Assembly (NCBI GenBank): GCA_002840535.1
Contig: PHBH01000053.1
Coordinates: forward strand, 1-46,895
From: Deltaproteobacteria bacterium HGW-Deltaproteobacteria-15
GTDB taxonomy: Bacteria > Desulfobacterota > DSM-4660 > Desulfatiglandales > HGW-15
DNA length: 46,895 bases
Direction: 5' to 3'
Shown piece by piece: positions 25,547-33,727 of the stretch (within the stretch, counting starts at the first letter, position 1; each line of letters opens with the position of its first letter). The notes beneath the pieces are model-generated. The model had not been told where the DNA came from. It did not search any database and was given only the letters and a program-made list of their open reading frames with translations. Both the position numbers and the translations under genes were made by a program.

Positions 25547-26533
25547 ATGCGCAATCGATTTGGAGTCTTCGCTGTTGTTGTTCTGATCTGCCTCGCTCTC
25601 CCCTTTGCATCAGCAAGCGGCCAGACAAAGGATAAGCTCTCCTTCAGCATTGTCACGGGCGGCACGGGGGGTGTCTGGTATCCCCTGGGAGGCGCAATCG
25701 GCGGTGTTATCGGACAAAAGGTGCCGAACACCGAGGCTACGGCCGAAGTGACGACCGCTGCCATCGACAACCTCAAACTTCTTTGCGCCGGCAAGGCGGG
25801 AATGGCCTTTGCCTATGACTATCACGCCGTATGGGCCAATGATGGAAAAATCGAGGCGCTTGGAAAGAAGCAGCCGGTCCGTATTGTGCTCGGGTTTTAC
25901 GAGCAGCCCCTGCATGTGGTGACCAAGGAAGGAACCGGAATTCAATCCATCATGGACCTCAAGGGAAAGCGAGTCTGCACAGGCGCGCCTAACAGCGGGA
26001 CCGAGGAACAGGCCGACTATGTGCTGAAGGCCATGGGGATCGACTGGAACAAGGATTTCAAGCGCGAGAAACTCGGCGCCGGGGAATCCGTATCCGCGTT
26101 GAAGGATGGAAAGATCGACGCCTTCTTCTGGAGCGGCGCTGTTCCAACCTCCTCCATCATCGATCTCTCCACCGCCCCCGGACTGAAGATGGTGCTCCTT
26201 CCCCTGGGCGGGGAAACGGCCGACAAGATCATGAAGGCCAACCCCGGGGTCTTCCACAAGACAGCTTTCGCGAAGGGCTCTTACTCCCTTGAAAAAGATG
26301 TAGACACCCTCGCCATCACCGCGGTGCTGAATGCCCTGGAGAGCTTTCCTCAGGACAGGGTTTATCAGATCGTCAAGGCTATCTTCGACAGCACACAGGA
26401 GATAGCCTCTGTCTGGAAGGGCGCCACAAAGCTGACCCCCGAGCGCTCGATTTCCCAGATCACCCCTGATGCGATCAAGTACCTGCATCCTGGTGCGGTG
26501 AAGTTTTTCAAGGAAAAGGGCGCGTTGAAATAG
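25547..26533 (+). CDS. TAXI-family TRAP transporter solute-binding protein
   Basis: A 328-residue periplasmic binding protein with a Sec signal peptide (hydrophobic core at about 8-22, likely cut after ASA). The mature part starts with FSIVTGGTGGVWYPLGGAIGGVI, the TAXI signature, and continues with DLKGKRVCTGAPNSGTEEQADYVL and DAFFWSGAVPTSSIIDLS. An excellent AAGGAGG site precedes the ATG. It delivers substrate to the fused permease encoded upstream. TAXI proteins are known or suggested to bind glutamate, glutamine and other carboxylates; the ligand here is unknown. It carries the same operon as the DUF1850 gene, two bases downstream. Confidence 0.94.
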   Translation: MRNRFGVFAVVVLICLALPFASASGQTKDKLSFSIVTGGTGGVWYPLGGAIGGVIGQKVPNTEATAEVTTAAIDNLKLLCAGKAGMAFAYDYHAVWANDGKIEALGKKQPVRIVLGFYEQPLHVVTKEGTGIQSIMDLKGKRVCTGAPNSGTEEQADYVLKAMGIDWNKDFKREKLGAGESVSALKDGKIDAFFWSGAVPTSSIIDLSTAPGLKMVLLPLGGETADKIMKANPGVFHKTAFAKGSYSLEKDVDTLAITAVLNALESFPQDRVYQIVKAIFDSTQEIASVWKGATKLTPERSISQITPDAIKYLHPGAVKFFKEKGALK

Positions 26534-26534
26534 T

Positions 26535-27023
26535 ATGCGGTTCAGAAACACCATTCTGAACGTTCTTTGGATCTTCCTCCCGGTCCTCATTGCGGCCTGC
26601 CACAGCCCGGTGGTCAGGCCGCATGCATGGCTGCACCTGACAGATGGGTCGACCGGGAGGGAGATTGCGCTCGAGCAGTTGAACGAAGGCGAACAGGTCG
26701 TTTACACTTGGCAAAACTCCATGTTCCGCCTCATGGTCACCGAGGTCCTTGTTGCGAGGGATGGAAAACTGGTTCTTACCGAGGTGACCTATGCAGATCC
26801 GCGCGGGTTTGAACCGCCGCTTTCAAAGACCGAAGACCTGGATGAACTTTTTCAAACAGGCGGTCCCTTCAGGGTCACAGGAATCTCAAGGCCTTTCACA
26901 CGTCTTGTCTTCCGGGTGGGAGAGATCGGCAGGCCGAAACTGAAGATCGGCGAAAAGGTGGTCGAACTTGAGCGTGAGGTCGGATTCGGCGGTTCGGTGG
27001 TCCTGACCATAAAGACGATGTAA
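26535..27023 (+). CDS. DUF1850 lipoprotein of the TAXI-TRAP operon
   Basis: A 162-residue predicted lipoprotein with the lipobox LIAAC (Cys22). The mature part contains FRLMVTEVLVARDGKLVLTEVTYADPRGF and DEVFQTGG-like motifs of DUF1850, a family regularly encoded beside TAXI-type TRAP genes. Role unknown; the genomic link suggests an accessory function in uptake. It begins directly after the binding-protein stop codon and ends 11 bases from the convergent peptidase gene. Confidence 0.85.
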   Translation: MRFRNTILNVLWIFLPVLIAACHSPVVRPHAWLHLTDGSTGREIALEQLNEGEQVVYTWQNSMFRLMVTEVLVARDGKLVLTEVTYADPRGFEPPLSKTEDLDELFQTGGPFRVTGISRPFTRLVFRVGEIGRPKLKIGEKVVELEREVGFGGSVVLTIKTM

Positions 27024-27034
27024 GAATCATGAGC

Positions 27035-27997
27035 TTAAGATTTCAGATCAGCCCGACTCCGCAGCCCGCATAGAGATGTGGCATTCTCAACCGCTGCGAT
27101 CACGGCCCTCTCCATGACTCTTGCCGCAAGAAGGCCCACCACGCTGAGATCTGCTGCAATGTTTCCAACGGACATGGCAAAAATCGTGTCACCATCGTAC
27201 ATGGAATGAGCAGGCCTCATGGTCCTGGCATATCCGTTTTGCGCCATGGATGCCAGCTTTGTGGCTTGTGCCTTGGTAAACGCCGCATTGGTGGCTACGA
27301 CGCCGATCGTGGTATTGCTGTTGAAAAGACTCTTTTTGTCAAAACAGGACCTGATCATAATCTCCTCGGTGTCGTCCAGGGTCTGCATGTCCGCATTGAG
27401 CGGGCCGGCCAGTCTCTTCCCGGTAAGAGGATCCACCACATCTCCCAGGCAGTTTACCGCAACCAGCGCACCAACCTTCAGGGATTCAACCTGCAGGGCG
27501 TAACAACCCAGGCCGCTTTTCATGGCCCGACTCATCCCCAGAATCTTGCCGACGGTAGCCCCTGTGCCCGCCCCCAGACATCCTTGACTGCCCCCGGTAC
27601 CGGCATTCATACAGGCCTTATACCCCATTTCCTTATCCGGCCTGACCCTGTAATCACCGATTGTCAGATCGAACAGCACCGCGCCGCAGACAATGGGAAC
27701 GCGGGTGACCAGAACATCAAAGCCGATGCCGTTCTCCTCAAGATATTGCATGACTCCTGCGGCCGCATCCAACCCGAATGCGCTCCCCCCTGCCAGTAGG
27801 ATCGCGTGGGCCTTCTCCACCAGATTAACCGGATTCAATAGATCGGTTTCTCTTGTTCCGGGAGCGCCTCCTCTCACGTCCACTCCGACCGTTGCCCCTT
27901 CTTCACTGATAAGCACGGTGCACCCGGTTGCTGCCTCTAAATTCTGCGCGTGTCCGACCTTAATGCCTTCGATATCAACAAAGTCGATTTGTCTCAT
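27035..27997 (-). CDS. P1 (S58) family self-processing peptidase, DmpA/aminopeptidase-like
   Basis: A 320-residue Ntn-like hydrolase of the S58 (DmpA) family, which cleaves N-terminal amino acids, beta-peptides or amides after splitting itself into two chains. The likely nucleophile is Thr230 in SNTTIGVVATNA, at the alpha/beta junction. Conserved stretches GCTVLISEEGATVGVDVRGGAPGTRETDLL and AILLAGGSAFGLDAAAGVMQYLEE fit the family. No signal peptide. The ATG at 27997 is chosen; a TTG eight codons earlier is possible. Convergent with the TRAP operon; it may process imported compounds (inference). Confidence 0.9.
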   Translation of the reverse strand: MRQIDFVDIEGIKVGHAQNLEAATGCTVLISEEGATVGVDVRGGAPGTRETDLLNPVNLVEKAHAILLAGGSAFGLDAAAGVMQYLEENGIGFDVLVTRVPIVCGAVLFDLTIGDYRVRPDKEMGYKACMNAGTGGSQGCLGAGTGATVGKILGMSRAMKSGLGCYALQVESLKVGALVAVNCLGDVVDPLTGKRLAGPLNADMQTLDDTEEIMIRSCFDKKSLFNSNTTIGVVATNAAFTKAQATKLASMAQNGYARTMRPAHSMYDGDTIFAMSVGNIAADLSVVGLLAARVMERAVIAAVENATSLCGLRSRADLKS

Positions 27998-28021
27998 CTT
28001 CGAAAAGCCCCCTGGTTCCAA

Positions 28022-28546
28022 GTTATTGAGGGGAGCACATAATTATTTGCTTGTTTCACACAGGAAAGAGCGTCTCTCGCCCGCTTCGCTTGAGGGCACA
28101 GAGTTCTGGAGAATGCCAACTTGTCCTGTTTTTTTTCAAAAAAAACAGGACAAACTTCACCCTTCGGGGCAAAAGCTATAAGCGGCATTTCGGTTCTGCC
28201 GTCGATCGAGTACCAACCCGCTCTGTGGGCTCTGCGAGATAAATGCAAACTCTTTTCTGCTCTCCGTATTCCGTGGGCGTGGAGTATAGAGAACTTGGTC
28301 CTTACGGGTCAAGACAAAGGTGTTATCGGGTTCCCGCCGAGTCGTTCAGTAAATATACCCCGGCGCTTTGCGGGCCGGCTCCCGGTGCAAATTATTCGAT
28401 ACTCGTCAATCCGCGCAACTCAGCGTAACTTTTTCTGGAAGTCATACTTCCGTTTCGGTAAGATCCCCCGCAACAAGCCGGCATTTCCCTTGCCGCATGC
28501 ATCGAGGGATTTAAAAGACAACTTCTCCCGGCAGAACAGGAGTCAA
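28022..28546. other. 525-base spacer between divergent peptidase and Na/Pi symporter genes
   Basis: It holds the long palindrome at 28121-28153 and the second copy of the 20-base TTCACCCTTCGGGG element. The remainder (28240-28540) shows no convincing gene; an open frame upstream of the Na/Pi symporter lacks coding character and crosses the palindrome. No clear promoter was recognised. Confidence 0.5.
28121..28153. repeat. Perfect 33-base palindrome with T8/A8 core
   Basis: Sixteen-base perfectly complementary arms around a single central C: TTGTCCTG, eight T, C, eight A, CAGGACAA. It could form a hairpin or cruciform. It lies between divergent genes, so a terminator role for either is unlikely. 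The 3' arm joins directly to the 20-base element shared with 25445-25464. Confidence 0.85.
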
Positions 28547-30220
28547 ATGAGTTCGATTTTTCAAGTCTTCGGTGGATTGGCTGTATTCCTCTTCGGCATG
28601 AAGATCATGTCAGAGGGACTTCAGAAGATTGCAGGGAAAAGGATGCGCCAGTTCCTCGGTCTCGTGTCCAACAACCGGTTCGTAGGCTGCGGGATCGGAA
28701 CCGTCGTGACCAGCGTTATCCAGAGTTCGAGCGCAACCACTGTGATGCTGGTAGGCTTCGTGAACGCGGGTCTCATGACCTTTACGCAGGCCATCGGCGT
28801 GGTCCTGGGCGCAAACGTGGGAACAACCGTTACAGCCCAGCTCATTGCCTTCAACATCGAGTCTTATGCCCTTCCGGCGATCGCCGCAGGCTTTCTGATG
28901 CGCTATTTTACCGGCCGCCGCCGATGGAGCTACATAGGCGACGCGCTTATGGGATTCGGTTTCGTCTTCTACGGCCTCACCCTGATGAAGGCGGGGTTTG
29001 CGCCCTTGAGCGGGGATTCCGACTTCATCTCCATTTTCACCGGGTTCACGGCGGATCACCTCGGGAATATCATTCTTTGCGTCCTGGCCGGAACGGTTCT
29101 TACCATGGTTCTGCAGAGTTCCAGTGCGGTCGTGGGGATTACCATGGCACTGGCAAGCCAGGGTCTCCTGGATTTCAGGACCGGCGTGGCCCTTATCCTG
29201 GGGGACAATATCGGCACGACCATCACTGCGGAGCTTGCCAGCGTGGGGGCGAACCTCAATGCCCACAGGACGGCAAGGGCCCACACGCTTTTCAACGTGA
29301 TCGGCGTCGCCATAATGGTGATCCTTTTTCCCTACTTCACCGATCTGGTGGTCTGGCTCACGTCAGGTTTGATGGAGATCGGCCCCCCGGACCTCCTCAG
29401 CGCGGGCCAAAGACCGAATATCGCGCGGTACCTCGCAAATTCCCATACGCTCTTCAACGTAATCAACGCCCTCTTTTTCCTGCTCATGCTCCCTCTGCTC
29501 GTGAAGGCGGCAATATGGCTGACCCCCATAAATAAAGAGGAAGCAGGGCTCGACGAGCTCTATCACATCAAGTACATTGATTTCAAATACATCGATACCC
29601 CGTCTGTTGCGCTCGCCCAGGCCAGGGCCGAGATTCTGAGAATGGGGCAGACCGTCCAGTTGATGTACCAGGATGTGATCGGCTCCCTCAAACAGAGGCA
29701 GACAAAAAAGCTGGCCCTCTGGAGGAAAAGAGAGGATGCCCTGGATAACCTCCAGAAGGAGATCACTCAGTTTCTCGTCAGGGTCATGCAGGGCTCCATC
29801 ATGGACGAGGAGTCCAGGGAGGTCGTCTCCCTGATGCGCATGGTGAACAACCTGGAGAGGATTGGAGACGGGATTGAGCATATTGCGCATCTCATCGAAG
29901 ACCTTATCGAGGAAAAGCTGTCTTTTTCCGAGGAGGGTCTCCATGATTATGATGCCATTTCTCAGAAGGTAAAAGAATTTCTGGATCTGGTGGTGGAGGC
30001 GATCCGCAGCGAGGACAAAGGGGTCATGCACAGAGCGCTCGAAATGGAGGTCCTGATCGACAGTATGCGGGAAGAGATGAAGACCAACCACCTTGGCCGT
30101 CTGCAGTGCGGGATCTGTTCTGTGGATCCCGGGCTCATCCTGGTCGACATGCTCGCGGTCTTTGAGAAGATGGGGGATTTCTGCTACAACATTGCCCAGG
30201 GGGTCGCGGGGGTCAAATAG
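28547..30220 (+). CDS. Na/Pi cotransporter family protein with PhoU-like tail
   Basis: A 557-residue protein. The N-terminal half has about eight membrane segments with two inverted family repeats, GTVVTSVIQSSSATTVMLVGFVNAG and GTVLTMVLQSSSAVVGITMALASQG; the QSSSA motifs are the substrate and Na+ site of the PNaS (NptA/YjbB) family. The C-terminal 200 residues are helical and PhoU-like (two-helix repeats with MMNNLERIGDGIEHIA-type sequence). The ATG at 28547 has AGGAG six bases upstream. Imports or exports phosphate with Na+; direction cannot be told here. Confidence 0.93.
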   Translation: MSSIFQVFGGLAVFLFGMKIMSEGLQKIAGKRMRQFLGLVSNNRFVGCGIGTVVTSVIQSSSATTVMLVGFVNAGLMTFTQAIGVVLGANVGTTVTAQLIAFNIESYALPAIAAGFLMRYFTGRRRWSYIGDALMGFGFVFYGLTLMKAGFAPLSGDSDFISIFTGFTADHLGNIILCVLAGTVLTMVLQSSSAVVGITMALASQGLLDFRTGVALILGDNIGTTITAELASVGANLNAHRTARAHTLFNVIGVAIMVILFPYFTDLVVWLTSGLMEIGPPDLLSAGQRPNIARYLANSHTLFNVINALFFLLMLPLLVKAAIWLTPINKEEAGLDELYHIKYIDFKYIDTPSVALAQARAEILRMGQTVQLMYQDVIGSLKQRQTKKLALWRKREDALDNLQKEITQFLVRVMQGSIMDEESREVVSLMRMVNNLERIGDGIEHIAHLIEDLIEEKLSFSEEGLHDYDAISQKVKEFLDLVVEAIRSEDKGVMHRALEMEVLIDSMREEMKTNHLGRLQCGICSVDPGLILVDMLAVFEKMGDFCYNIAQGVAGVK

Positions 30221-30264
30221 CATCCTTGATAGTGCGGTAGAACCTCGTCCGGTCTTCCACCAGT

Positions 30265-31764
30265 TCAAGACACTTGGTCTTCTCTGAATTCATCGCCTAT
30301 TTTGAAGATCGACATCGCGGATGACAACTCGTCCGAAAGCGATGCATTTCGCTGGGTCACGACGTTCATCTCCTTGAGCGCCTTTTCTATCTCCTCGATT
30401 CCCTCTGACTGCTCCTTCGAAGCCGTGGCGATTCTCTTCACAAGGTCGGCGACCTGATTGGACGTGTCGTGGACCTCCCGAAACGAATCGCTGGTGCTCG
30501 TGACCAAGGTCTCCCCCAGCTTGACCTTTTTGATGATGTCCTCGATGAGGGTGGTTGTCCCTTTCGCCGCTTCCGTCGCCCGCATGGCAAGGTTCCGGAC
30601 CTCACCGGCGACCACCGCGAAGCCGGCTCCCGCCTCACCGGCTCTGGCAGCCTCAACCGCGGCATTAAGGGCGAGAAGGTTCGTCTGGAAAGCGATCTCG
30701 TCTATGCTTTTGACGATCTTTTGCGCCTGAACGCTGGCATCGGTAATGTCTTTCATAGATTTCGTCAGATCCGCCATCGATGCATTCGCCTGCTCCGTCG
30801 CCTTCTTTCCGGAAGCCATCAACTGATTCGCTTCCATCGTGTTTTGGGCGTTATGCCGGGTGTTCGATGCGGTCTCGATCAGAGAAGAGGTGGTCTCTTC
30901 CAGTGAAGCCGCCTGCTCTGTGGAGGACTCGGCCACACTTGCAGAGATCGACATGGACTTGCCCACGGCCTGCTCCATCCTCACCCGCATCGTATCGACG
31001 GATCGGGCCAGCTGCCCGATCTCATCGCCAGCCCTGATATCCAGGGTTCTGCGCAGATCGCCCTCGGCTATTGCTTCCACCACGCTGACCGTTTTGCGGA
31101 TCATAGACAGCAGAAGGCGTGTCATTGAAATGCTCGTCAGGAGCGAAAGCAGGATCGCCGTGACCAGCACGGCGATGAAAATCGTCAGCGTGCGGTTAAA
31201 ATTTTCAATCGAAGAATTGTGCCTTTGGCCGCAGAGTTCGTTTTCCAGTTTCATCAGCTCTTCCATATTGCTGCTGAGAACCCGGAATTTCTCGACTGCG
31301 GGCTTCATCATGGTCGTGGCAAGGTTGTAGTCCGCAGAAGCCATATCGATGGTTTTGAAAGCCGCATCCCGGTATTCCATCAACTGCTGCAAAGAAGACT
31401 GGTAGAACTTGTTTTCCTCTGCGCTCAGATTCCTCCCCATTACGCTCTTCATCAGATTCAGCGTCCCATCGAGCGCCCCAAGCTGCTGCCTTCCCAATTC
31501 ATCGATCAACTTCTGCTCCGCATCGATCGACGAAAGATTGAGCACGTTATAGATGTTTGCGTGAACGCCTTTGATGTTGCTCATGATCCTGGCGCTGTCC
31601 TGATACATCCTGAACCGGTTCTCGAAAATATCGCTGATGGTGGCTTGTTGATCCTGAAGCCCGCGGTAGGAGACCACCCCAAGGATGGAGAGGAAGGCAA
31701 TCGCAACGAGCGGCGCCAGCAACAACTTGTACTGCATCTTCATATTCAAAAGATACCGGATCAT
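30265..31764 (-). CDS. Methyl-accepting chemotaxis protein
   Basis: A 499-residue chemoreceptor. First membrane segment at about 13-33; a periplasmic helical sensor of about 150 residues (four-helix-bundle type, DQQATISDIFENRFRMYQDSARIM); second membrane segment at about 195-215; then HAMP (VVEAIAEGDLRRTLDIRAGDEIGQLARS). The cytoplasmic rod ends in the signalling tip DEIAFQTNLLALNAAVEAARAGEAGAGFAVVA, which contacts CheA and CheW. Ribosome binding site GGAGGG. It is 49 bases downstream of a secreted single-Cache protein on the same strand; the receptor itself has no Cache domain. Confidence 0.94.
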   Translation of the reverse strand: MIRYLLNMKMQYKLLLAPLVAIAFLSILGVVSYRGLQDQQATISDIFENRFRMYQDSARIMSNIKGVHANIYNVLNLSSIDAEQKLIDELGRQQLGALDGTLNLMKSVMGRNLSAEENKFYQSSLQQLMEYRDAAFKTIDMASADYNLATTMMKPAVEKFRVLSSNMEELMKLENELCGQRHNSSIENFNRTLTIFIAVLVTAILLSLLTSISMTRLLLSMIRKTVSVVEAIAEGDLRRTLDIRAGDEIGQLARSVDTMRVRMEQAVGKSMSISASVAESSTEQAASLEETTSSLIETASNTRHNAQNTMEANQLMASGKKATEQANASMADLTKSMKDITDASVQAQKIVKSIDEIAFQTNLLALNAAVEAARAGEAGAGFAVVAGEVRNLAMRATEAAKGTTTLIEDIIKKVKLGETLVTSTSDSFREVHDTSNQVADLVKRIATASKEQSEGIEEIEKALKEMNVVTQRNASLSDELSSAMSIFKIGDEFREDQVS

Positions 31765-31813
31765 GTTTCCCTCCTACGGCCGAAGGCTTTCCATGCTTCC
31801 ATGCGCTAGAGGT

Positions 31814-32254
31814 TTACTTGTAGGTCCCGCAGCAGACAATGATATCGCCCACTTTCTGCAGATAGGTGGTTTTCGGTTCGGGCTTCTTCGTTTCCGGATT
31901 CATGTACTTGTAATCCACCCAGCCGGTCCCTTTTGTTTTTGCAATCTCCACGATCTCTTTCCGGAAAAGCTTACCGTCATTATCGGGGACTTCCGCCAAA
32001 TTCTTGCCGATCAGCTTCGGGTTCTTCGGATGGGCGATCACTCTGGCGTCAAGGTCGTAGGCAAATACATATAACTCACCCTTGTCAAAAGCACCCTTCG
32101 CTTTACTGATCTCCGCCAGCGCCTTGTCTTTTCCTTGCGAGTTCACATAGGTTACCGCTTCCTCGACCAACGCTTTCGCGGCATCCTTGTCCGAGGCATG
32201 TGCGAACCCTGCAAGCAGACCAATCACAGCCAAAACGATGATCATTTTCTTCAT
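31814..32254 (-). CDS. Secreted single-Cache domain protein
   Basis: A 146-residue exported protein: Sec signal peptide MKKMIIVLAVIGLLAGFAHA, then a single Cache (sCache_2-like) ligand-binding domain. Typical segments are ELYVFAYDLDARVIAHPKNPKLIGKNL and GTGWVDYKYMNPETKK. Such domains usually form the sensor of receptors or kinases; here it is a free periplasmic protein. The ATG at 32254 has GGGAGG eight bases upstream. It is the first gene of a two-gene unit with the chemoreceptor, so it may feed ligand information to it (inference). Confidence 0.85.
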   Translation of the reverse strand: MKKMIIVLAVIGLLAGFAHASDKDAAKALVEEAVTYVNSQGKDKALAEISKAKGAFDKGELYVFAYDLDARVIAHPKNPKLIGKNLAEVPDNDGKLFRKEIVEIAKTKGTGWVDYKYMNPETKKPEPKTTYLQKVGDIIVCCGTYK

Positions 32255-32278
32255 AAGATCTTCCTCCCATTCTCCCAA

Positions 32279-32596
32279 AAGGTTTTAAGAGAAAAATCTG
32301 CATTAAATATGCCAGAAGGGCATCAGGGGGAAAATCGGGTATGTTATGATGAGATAGCAGTGAAGAAAATCTTTAATCCCTTTTCAGGAATATGTAACAA
32401 GTGACGAGTTGTAACATTACAGATTTGTATCACGTGGGCGAATATTTGGAGGCAGAATGAGCAGACCCCCACGCTTCATCGGCGACAGTCATTTCACCCG
32501 GAAGGCGATGTTGCCAGGATGGTCCAGCGCCATGCTGCACCTTCGGCTTGAGCCATTCATAAAACGGATGCTGCAAGACGGTGGTTGCACCCTCTA
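32279..32596. other. 318-base spacer upstream of the Cache-chemoreceptor unit
   Basis: The spacer should contain the promoter of the Cache-chemoreceptor unit on the minus strand, but no clear -35/-10 pair stands out. The right half is covered by a small open frame on the plus strand (listed separately). Confidence 0.4.
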
Positions 32597-32621
32597 TCAA
32601 TCAGGGTATAGCTCTTTATAG
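32457..32621 (+). CDS. Possible 54-residue small protein
   Basis: ATG preceded by GGAGG at ideal spacing opens a 54-codon frame (MSRPPRFIGDSH... to ...QSGYSSL). It overlaps the 3' end of the convergent PAS gene by 25 bases. The product is basic with no recognised domain. Its MSRPPR start faintly recalls the MARPLRI start of Y1 transposases, so it may be decayed sequence rather than a gene. Confidence 0.2.
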   Translation: MSRPPRFIGDSHFTRKAMLPGWSSAMLHLRLEPFIKRMLQDGGCTLYQSGYSSL

Positions 32622-33196
32622 ATGTCCGGGTACAACTCCTTCGCACATGTGGGGCAGATCCCGTGACTGAACTCCGCTTCGGAGTGCTCCCTGATATATA
32701 CTTCAATCATACTCCAATACCCTTTGTCATCACGGACTCTTTTGCACGAAGCGCAGATCGGCAGGAGACCTCTCAATTTGTTCATCTCGGCCATCTGGGC
32801 CTTCTGCAACGTTTCCTGCGCTTCCACCTTCTCGGTCACGTCGATACAACTCCCAATGTAACCTGCGAAGCCGCCTTGCGAGTTGAGAAAGGGTACGCCG
32901 CGATCAAATATCCAGCGATAGATACCGTCGTGCCGGCGAAGGCGGTACTCCATCTCGAATATTTCTCTCTTTCCAAAGGCGCCCAAATAGATTTTCAGGC
33001 ACTTCTGGTAATCCTCAGGGTGAACCCCCTCCGCCCACCCGTTGCCGTACTCCTGCTCCATCGAGCGCCCCGTAAAAGCCAGCCATCTTTCATTGAAATA
33101 ATTGCACTCTGCATTTGCACCCGAGCGCCATACCATGATTGGAGCTTGTTCAACAAGGGTCTTATACTCTTCAAAACCGAGAAGGCTGTCCGCCAT
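32597..33196 (-). CDS. PAS-domain protein with C-terminal four-Cys motif
   Basis: A 199-residue soluble protein. Residues about 8-140 are a PAS/PAC domain (VEQAPIMVWRSGANAECNYFNERWLAFTG; GYIGSCIDVTEKVEAQ). The C-terminus has LLPICASCKRVRDDKGYW and SHGICPTCAKELYPD, that is two CxxC pairs likely to bind zinc or a cluster. I recall this tail at the end of many PAS and response-regulator proteins in Desulfobacterota. There is no kinase or cyclase output. The very end carries a short duplication (KELYPD-IY-KELYPD). The ATG at 33196 has GGGAG. Its 3' end may overlap a small frame; its 5' end lies just downstream of the GNAT gene. Confidence 0.85.
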   Translation of the reverse strand: MADSLLGFEEYKTLVEQAPIMVWRSGANAECNYFNERWLAFTGRSMEQEYGNGWAEGVHPEDYQKCLKIYLGAFGKREIFEMEYRLRRHDGIYRWIFDRGVPFLNSQGGFAGYIGSCIDVTEKVEAQETLQKAQMAEMNKLRGLLPICASCKRVRDDKGYWSMIEVYIREHSEAEFSHGICPTCAKELYPDIYKELYPD

Positions 33197-33224
33197 ATTT
33201 ATTTCTCCCTCAACCTCACGTCCC

Positions 33225-33725
33225 TTATTCGACAAAAAACCGCATCATCTCCGGATACGAACAAAATCCGATTCTTTCGTAAATCGGTCTCCCTGCCTCG
33301 CTTGCGTTCAGAATGACCCGCTTGATTCCATTTGTCCTGCAATAGGCAAGTGCTGCTTTAACAATAACTCCGGAGAACCTGTTGCCACGCATCCCGGGTT
33401 CCGTATAGACCGAATGCAGGTAGGCCACTCTTGAAGAGAGATCAGTTGGAGTAGGGACGAAACTCACGATCGTGATCGCTCCACTCGCGGCCACCTGGCC
33501 ATCCTTTTCAATCAGCCATGATTTGCAGGAACCTCCCGGCAATTCTGCTCTCAACTTTCGCGAGTATTCCTGCTCGAGTTCGTTCCCTGTGGAGTTGTCT
33601 ATGCACTGACCTTTCTTCCCCCATATCTCTTCGAACATCTTCCGGTGATGGATGGACAGTTTGGCTATATCGCTCTCCGTTGCCTCCCGGAGCGTAAAAC
33701 CTTTCTCATCCAAAGATGTCTTCAT
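33225..33725 (-). CDS. GNAT-family N-acetyltransferase
   Basis: A 166-residue GNAT acetyltransferase. Acetyl-CoA binding motif A is VYTEPGMRGNRFSGVIVKAAL, followed by GIKRVILNASEAGRPIYERIGF with the late tyrosine typical of the family. Substrate unknown. It starts two bases after the stop of the amidotransferase gene, so the two are co-transcribed and probably coupled. The PAS gene starts 29 bases further along the same strand. Confidence 0.88.
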   Translation of the reverse strand: MKTSLDEKGFTLREATESDIAKLSIHHRKMFEEIWGKKGQCIDNSTGNELEQEYSRKLRAELPGGSCKSWLIEKDGQVAASGAITIVSFVPTPTDLSSRVAYLHSVYTEPGMRGNRFSGVIVKAALAYCRTNGIKRVILNASEAGRPIYERIGFCSYPEMMRFFVE

Positions 33726-33727
33726 GA

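Noticed and set aside
28121..28153. Palindrome as an intrinsic terminator
   Set aside because: The T and A runs are inside the stem, no GC-rich stem with trailing T-run is formed, and the flanking genes diverge from it.
28121..28546. N-terminal extension of the Na/Pi symporter by 142 codons
   Set aside because: The extension crosses the palindrome and a spacer repeat, lacks coding character, and the ATG at 28547 has its own AGGAG.
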